The position numbers and the translations under genes were made by a program. This document shows positions 60,404-64,000 of a stretch of DNA of 64,000 nt, one piece after another. Numbering within the stretch: the first letter of the stretch is position 1; each line of letters opens with the position of its first letter. The stretch is from CAVZXS01 sp963779325. Lineage in GTDB: Bacteria > Bacteroidota > Bacteroidia > Chitinophagales > Chitinophagaceae. Below the pieces are notes generated by a model that was given only the letters and a program-made list of their open reading frames with translations, did not search any database and was not told the origin of the DNA. The stretch lies in contig CAVZXS010000037.1 in the NCBI GenBank assembly GCA_963779325.1, forward strand, positions 610,084 to 674,083, given 5' to 3'.

Positions 60404-63280
60404 TCAATGAACCGTAGCGCTTATAACCTGGTATTGCTTCTCCAAATTTAATTTCAGACGGGCAAAATAGAAAGCGCCGTTGAAACCCATTTGTTGTACA
60501 CGACGGCTGTAAACAAAACGACCTAAGCTTACATTACCGCTATGCGTATGTTTGTCCTGGTATACATTAAGCAAATTATTGGAACCGATTGTAATACCCA
60601 ATTGCGGAGTAATTTGGTAAGATACCGAAAGATCAGTTACAGTTTTTGCATCAAATGCCTGGTCTAATGTTTCTCTTGCCCCGGTGAACGCATTTACGGG
60701 AAATGCAGTAGGAATTGCAGGATTAATAGTCGGGTCCAGGTAGGTTACTTTTCCGAAATGAACAAAACGCACCATAGCGCCAAACTTACTGATCCGGTAA
60801 TTAAAAGTCAGGTTAATTTTATTTTGCGGATTGGCTACTTCAATACGGCTTTGGTCTTCGCGATTAAAATAGTTACCTAACTGCCCGCTGTTTACCAAAA
60901 CATCCGAAGCTCGTATTACCGGTTTGCCATCAGCACCTTTTTTCACCACATTGTCTATAAATGTCATCGCTAATGTTGTTCTTAATGATTGCTTTTGCTT
61001 GGTACTAAAATTAATATTGTAAGATAACACTGCTTCCAACCCTCTTGCACGGGTATCAATGGCATTGGTAAAAAAGTTAGCCGTATTGGCGCCGGCGGCA
61101 GTTAATTGTTGTTGCAGTGCGGTATTAGTACCTCCTGTAAAATTATTTGTCAGTACAATACGATCATCAATATCTATTTGATAAGCATCCACTGTTACTT
61201 CAAATCCTCTGAAAGGTTTGGCAGTCAAACCAACCGAATAACTTTGACTGGTTTCTTCTTTCAATTTCGGGATACCCAAAATTTCTGCCGCTTTGCTGTC
61301 ATTGGTAAATGTACCGGCTTCTACAGGTACCAAGCTTGTACCATTTGAAACAAACAATGTATTTGTCTTTGCATAAAAACGCTGCTGCATGGAAGGGGCA
61401 CGGAATCCTGTGCTGGTAGATGCTCTTAAATTAAATGCATCGCTGAATTTATAACGCGTAGCGAATTTATAGTTTAGTGTAGATCCGAAATCGCTGTAGT
61501 TTTCAAATCGCAACGCTCCTGTTACTAAAAATTTTCTTGTAACATCCAATTCCAAATCCAGGTATACTGCTTTCGCATTTCTTGTTTTAGTATCGCCTAT
61601 TGAATTTACAAACCCCGCAAATACCTGTGCGCCTGCAGATGCTCTTGAGGCAGTATCAAAATTTTTGTATGATGCTTCTTCGCCGCTGCGTATACCAAAT
61701 GCATCCACCCGGTATTCCAAACCACCTGCTACATTCAAACCCGCCAATACATTAAACTTTCTTGAGAGGTCGGCATTTACCGTGTTCTGCCAAAACTTTA
61801 AACCGCCGGCATCAAAAGATGTTTGCCTGTTACCTGCAGTAAAAAACTGTGTATAGTTTACAGAATTATCTACGGTAAAATCAAATTTATTTATACCGAA
61901 CGTATTACTGATATCAAAATTCCATGCTCCGAATTTTGTACGTATGCCGGCCGAAGTAGAAAAATCAAGAATATCAGATTTTATTTGCGGCAGAAAACCA
62001 TCGGGATAAATGGAAAAAACATTGGCTGCATAAATTCTTGCATTGCCGGGTATGCCGCTCGGGTACCGATAAAAACCTGCTCCTACTCCTCTTTTCTTTG
62101 TAGCTCCGCCAAATATGTACAATTCTGTTTTATCGCTCAGCGGATAACCAAAATTATAAAAACCGCCGCCGCCCGTCATTTTGGAGTTACCGATATTCAT
62201 ATCAAAGAAATTTCTTGTAAGACCTTTCGCCGACAAAATAGAATCATCACGATTTACATTATTTACATTGGGATATACAGCGCCGCTATAAGTTCCTGCC
62301 CTGTTTGTAGGCTCTCTTCTTATATACTCACCGGTTATATTTAAATATCCTTTACCTATATCAAAACCGTAACCGACAGATGCCTGAAAATTTCCTCCGT
62401 CGTTTACTTTTACCGAAGGGTCATCAGTTTTTCCCGTCAATTTATATAAAGCAAAATTCTTATCGTACTTAGTTACAAACTGCCCGTAACTCACGCCGGC
62501 TTCCAGCACACCTGTTTTCTTTTTCAATACAATATTTATTACCCCCGCAATGGCATCCGAACCGTATTGCGCCGCCGCTCCGTCACGCAGTATTTCTATT
62601 CTTTCAATGGCAGTAGCCGGAATGGCGCTCATATCTGTACCTACTGAACCGCGGTTTACCGTACCGTTTACATTTACCAATGCCGATTGATGACGACGCT
62701 TACCATTAATTAGTACCAATACCTGGTCGGTACCCAAGCCTCTTAATTGTGCAGGGTCTACGTGGTCGGTACCATCTGAAATAGTTTGTCTTGCCGATTG
62801 AAAGGAAGGAGCAATAAAATTTAATATCTGGTTAAGATCAACCTGCCCGAGGTCGCTGATGACCTGCGCTATCGGAATAATATCCACAGGCACGGGTGTC
62901 TCCACTTTGGTTCTTGATAAATTCCTGGAACCTACCACCACTACATTGGCCAGATCGCCGGCACTTACCAAAATTACATCCTGCTGCACGGTACCGTTTT
63001 CCGCGGCTTCAATATTGATTCGCTGCGAGGTGAACCCGGCATAAGAAATATTAACTGTATACTTACCCGGCGCCACGCTTATAAGATAATTACCCGCACT
63101 ATCTGTAACACCCGCCATTTTAGAACCCATTACCCGGATAGTGGCGCCGGAGAGCGGCTGACCGAAATCATCCTTCACGTTTCCTTTAATAACAGCATTT
63201 TGTGCAAAAGAAAAAGAAAGGGAGAAAATAAATACGAGAAAGGTTAAGAATGCTTTGGAAAGCAAAGAGTGTTGTTTCAT
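60404..63280 (-). CDS. TonB-dependent receptor with carboxypeptidase-like domain
   Basis: This outer-membrane receptor of about 958 residues starts at the ATG at 63280 (MKQHSLLSKAFLTFLVFIFS), a signal peptide ending in FSFAQ. An N-terminal carboxypeptidase-regulatory-like (CarboxypepD_reg) domain follows (IKGNVKDDFGQPLSGATIRV). The plug domain has LNQILNFIAPSFQSARQT, AQLRGLGTDQVLVLINGKRR and IERIEILRDGAAAQYGSDAI with AGVINIVLKKK. A 22-strand barrel extends to the C-terminus (GFNGAFYFARLKLNL). It imports a siderophore, vitamin or glycan fragment with TonB energy. No SusD partner is adjacent, so it is probably not a SusC. The substrate is unknown. Confidence 0.93.
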   Translation of the reverse strand: MKQHSLLSKAFLTFLVFIFSLSFSFAQNAVIKGNVKDDFGQPLSGATIRVMGSKMAGVTDSAGNYLISVAPGKYTVNISYAGFTSQRINIEAAENGTVQQDVILVSAGDLANVVVVGSRNLSRTKVETPVPVDIIPIAQVISDLGQVDLNQILNFIAPSFQSARQTISDGTDHVDPAQLRGLGTDQVLVLINGKRRHQSALVNVNGTVNRGSVGTDMSAIPATAIERIEILRDGAAAQYGSDAIAGVINIVLKKKTGVLEAGVSYGQFVTKYDKNFALYKLTGKTDDPSVKVNDGGNFQASVGYGFDIGKGYLNITGEYIRREPTNRAGTYSGAVYPNVNNVNRDDSILSAKGLTRNFFDMNIGNSKMTGGGGFYNFGYPLSDKTELYIFGGATKKRGVGAGFYRYPSGIPGNARIYAANVFSIYPDGFLPQIKSDILDFSTSAGIRTKFGAWNFDISNTFGINKFDFTVDNSVNYTQFFTAGNRQTSFDAGGLKFWQNTVNADLSRKFNVLAGLNVAGGLEYRVDAFGIRSGEEASYKNFDTASRASAGAQVFAGFVNSIGDTKTRNAKAVYLDLELDVTRKFLVTGALRFENYSDFGSTLNYKFATRYKFSDAFNLRASTSTGFRAPSMQQRFYAKTNTLFVSNGTSLVPVEAGTFTNDSKAAEILGIPKLKEETSQSYSVGLTAKPFRGFEVTVDAYQIDIDDRIVLTNNFTGGTNTALQQQLTAAGANTANFFTNAIDTRARGLEAVLSYNINFSTKQKQSLRTTLAMTFIDNVVKKGADGKPVIRASDVLVNSGQLGNYFNREDQSRIEVANPQNKINLTFNYRISKFGAMVRFVHFGKVTYLDPTINPAIPTAFPVNAFTGARETLDQAFDAKTVTDLSVSYQITPQLGITIGSNNLLNVYQDKHTHSGNVSLGRFVYSRRVQQMGFNGAFYFARLKLNLEKQYQVISATVH

Positions 63281-63381
63281 AAATATCAATTTGGTTAGGT
63301 TAAGAGCTTGAAGTTACTTAAGTTATCTTAAGTTTTAAAGAAAATTTGCCGGGCGGCAGCTCAATGTCATTAAGTTAAAGA

Positions 63382-63630
63382 TCAACTGATAATTTGCACC
63401 GCCCCCGCCCGTTCCGTTCGGGCGGGCTTCAGGGCGGTGATAGCAATTGTTTTTGTATTGCAGGCTTTAGCCAAATTATTTTTTTGGTTAGAGCCAATAC
63501 AGTTTATAAAAAACCATAATTTACTTTTTGACAATACTTGAAGTAAGTGCTGAGGCAACTCTTGTATTTCACTTCGCTTTGGTTCGGATTGGCTAATAAT
63601 GTACTCTTTGATTTGTTCTTTTACGTTCAT
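63382..63630 (-). pseudogene. Truncated DUF1801 protein gene
   Basis: The first 40 residues (MNVKEQIKEYIISQSEPKRS, then EIQELPQHLLQVLSKSKLWF) match the start of DUF1801 (YdhG/YjbR-like) proteins of about 110-140 residues. After KLWFF the sequence turns into NCIGSNQKNNLAKACNTKTI and then KPARTERAGAV, which is encoded by a GC-rich hairpin and does not belong to the family. The gene is probably a remnant truncated by rearrangement. The upstream start region looks normal. Confidence 0.6.
63397..63439. repeat. GC-rich double-arm hairpin
   Basis: CACCGCCC and GGGCGGTG form the outer arms and CGCCCG/CGGGCG the inner stem around TTCCGTT. It is far more GC-rich than its surroundings and forms the 3' end of the truncated DUF1801 frame. 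It resembles a REP-type element. Confidence 0.6.
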
Positions 63631-63928
63631 AAAAATAAAATTACGAAGTGCATAATTTCTTTATTTCGCTCAATGCGATTGCAAATTTCCTATTCATCGT
63701 TTTTGCGATAAGCTTGTTAAAAGATTTTCCAAGTTTTTCAGTGACCTTAAAAAAGTTAACAAAATTAGACTTGCCACCATCAGCAAACAAGATGTTCAAA
63801 TTATGAACGCCTTACAAGTAAAGCATTGTAGTAAAAGCTGGTGAGTAAATTTTTGAAGAAATTTTACCCACCGAATCACTCACCGGAGTTTTGATTTCTG
63901 ATGAATATTTTGGCATAGTGCTAAAACT
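63631..63928. other. Intergenic region without recognised gene
   Basis: I see no convincing coding frame in these 298 bases. It contains scattered short runs (AAATTTTTG, GAAATTTT) only. Confidence 0.3.
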
Positions 63929-63963
63929 AAAAAGCCTGCAAAATCAACGATTTGCAGGCTTTT
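63929..63963 (-). terminator. Hairpin terminator near the right edge
   Basis: AAAAGCCTGCAAA pairs with TTTGCAGGCTTTT around a short loop, with A and T runs on both sides. On the minus strand it would follow the possible tRNA at the window end. Confidence 0.75.
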
Positions 63964-63984
63964 GGTGAGAATTGATATTCTCCA

Positions 63985-64000
63985 AGCGGACCGGACGGGA
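63985..64000 (-). tRNA. Possible 3' end of a tRNA gene, cut by the window
   Basis: GCGGACCGGACGGGA at the edge reads, on the minus strand, TCCCGTCCGGTCCGC: a T-stem end followed by an acceptor 3' strand (CCGGTCC), as in tRNA-Asp-like genes. A terminator hairpin lies about 22 bases downstream. The body of the gene is outside the window, so the identity is only suggested. Confidence 0.4.

Noticed and set aside
60404..63280. A SusC-type glycan importer
   Set aside because: No SusD gene is adjacent, and the plug motifs fit a general TonB receptor.

Overview
The window looks like a chromosomal segment of a Bacteroidota bacterium, most likely of the Chitinophagaceae/Sphingobacteriia type. The evidence is the AT-rich sequence, promoters with a TAnnTTTG -7 element, a carboxypeptidase-like/TonB receptor, outer-membrane beta-barrel proteins with short N-terminal signals, and Bacteroidota-style protein families. 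No rRNA is present. There are two complete tRNA genes and a possible partial third at the right edge.

Region 1 (1-20.7 kb) is ordinary core genome. It holds a hydrolase cut by the window start, an FMN reductase, a pirin, aspS (with an apparent one-base frameshift near its start), rarA, a small cell-surface glycan group (methyltransferase, two related divergent glycosyltransferases, an MsbA-like ABC exporter), an ElaA-like acetyltransferase, several envelope proteins, a Yip1-family membrane protein, uvrA and an OmpA-type lipoprotein.

Region 2 (20.8-42.7 kb) is a large, almost entirely co-directional sulfur-assimilation locus. A SAM-I riboswitch with its terminator is followed by a second promoter, then metY, metX, hom, cysH (APS-reductase type), cysD, cysN, a uroporphyrinogen-III methyltransferase gene, cysJ, cysI, a siroheme-less sulfite-reductase-like gene and a MOSC protein gene. 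After these come a 5-aminolevulinate synthase gene (hemA), a hemC-hemD fusion, hemB, a DUF2490 gene, a fusion of precorrin-2 dehydrogenase with a TauE/SafE-type membrane transporter, and a second Cys/Met PLP enzyme (metZ-like). Together they encode sulfate to sulfide to homocysteine, plus every step of a siroheme pathway from glycine and succinyl-CoA, the cofactor that CysI needs. Three promoters in the locus share a CTAC-N7-GTAG-like site at or next to the -7 element.

Region 3 (43-47.1 kb) has a DUF2167 protein, a family 2 glycosyltransferase, a sugar-nucleotide epimerase, and a striking array of eight or nine 77/78-bp tandem repeats directly downstream of tRNA-Pro. Each repeat carries a remodelled copy of the tRNA 3' end plus a terminator-like hairpin.

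Region 4 (47.2-60.06 kb) is a small integrated element in the 3' end of tRNA-Ser(GCT), bounded by a 15-bp duplication. It carries a tyrosine integrase (broken by a stop codon, an IS3-family insertion and a frameshift), an ORF6N protein, an unrecognised 1005-residue protein, two small DNA-binding proteins, a RecA-like ATPase, a cluster of GTGCA palindromes, a HicAB toxin-antitoxin pair, a primase/toprim-like gene split by a second IS3-family element, and a helix-turn-helix protein. No conjugation, relaxase or phage structural gene was recognised, so it resembles a satellite-type element with its own replication module.

Region 5 (60.06-64 kb) holds the intact tRNA-Ser, a decayed second copy of its 5' half, a TonB-dependent receptor, a truncated DUF1801 gene carrying a GC-rich hairpin, and possibly the 3' end of another tRNA.
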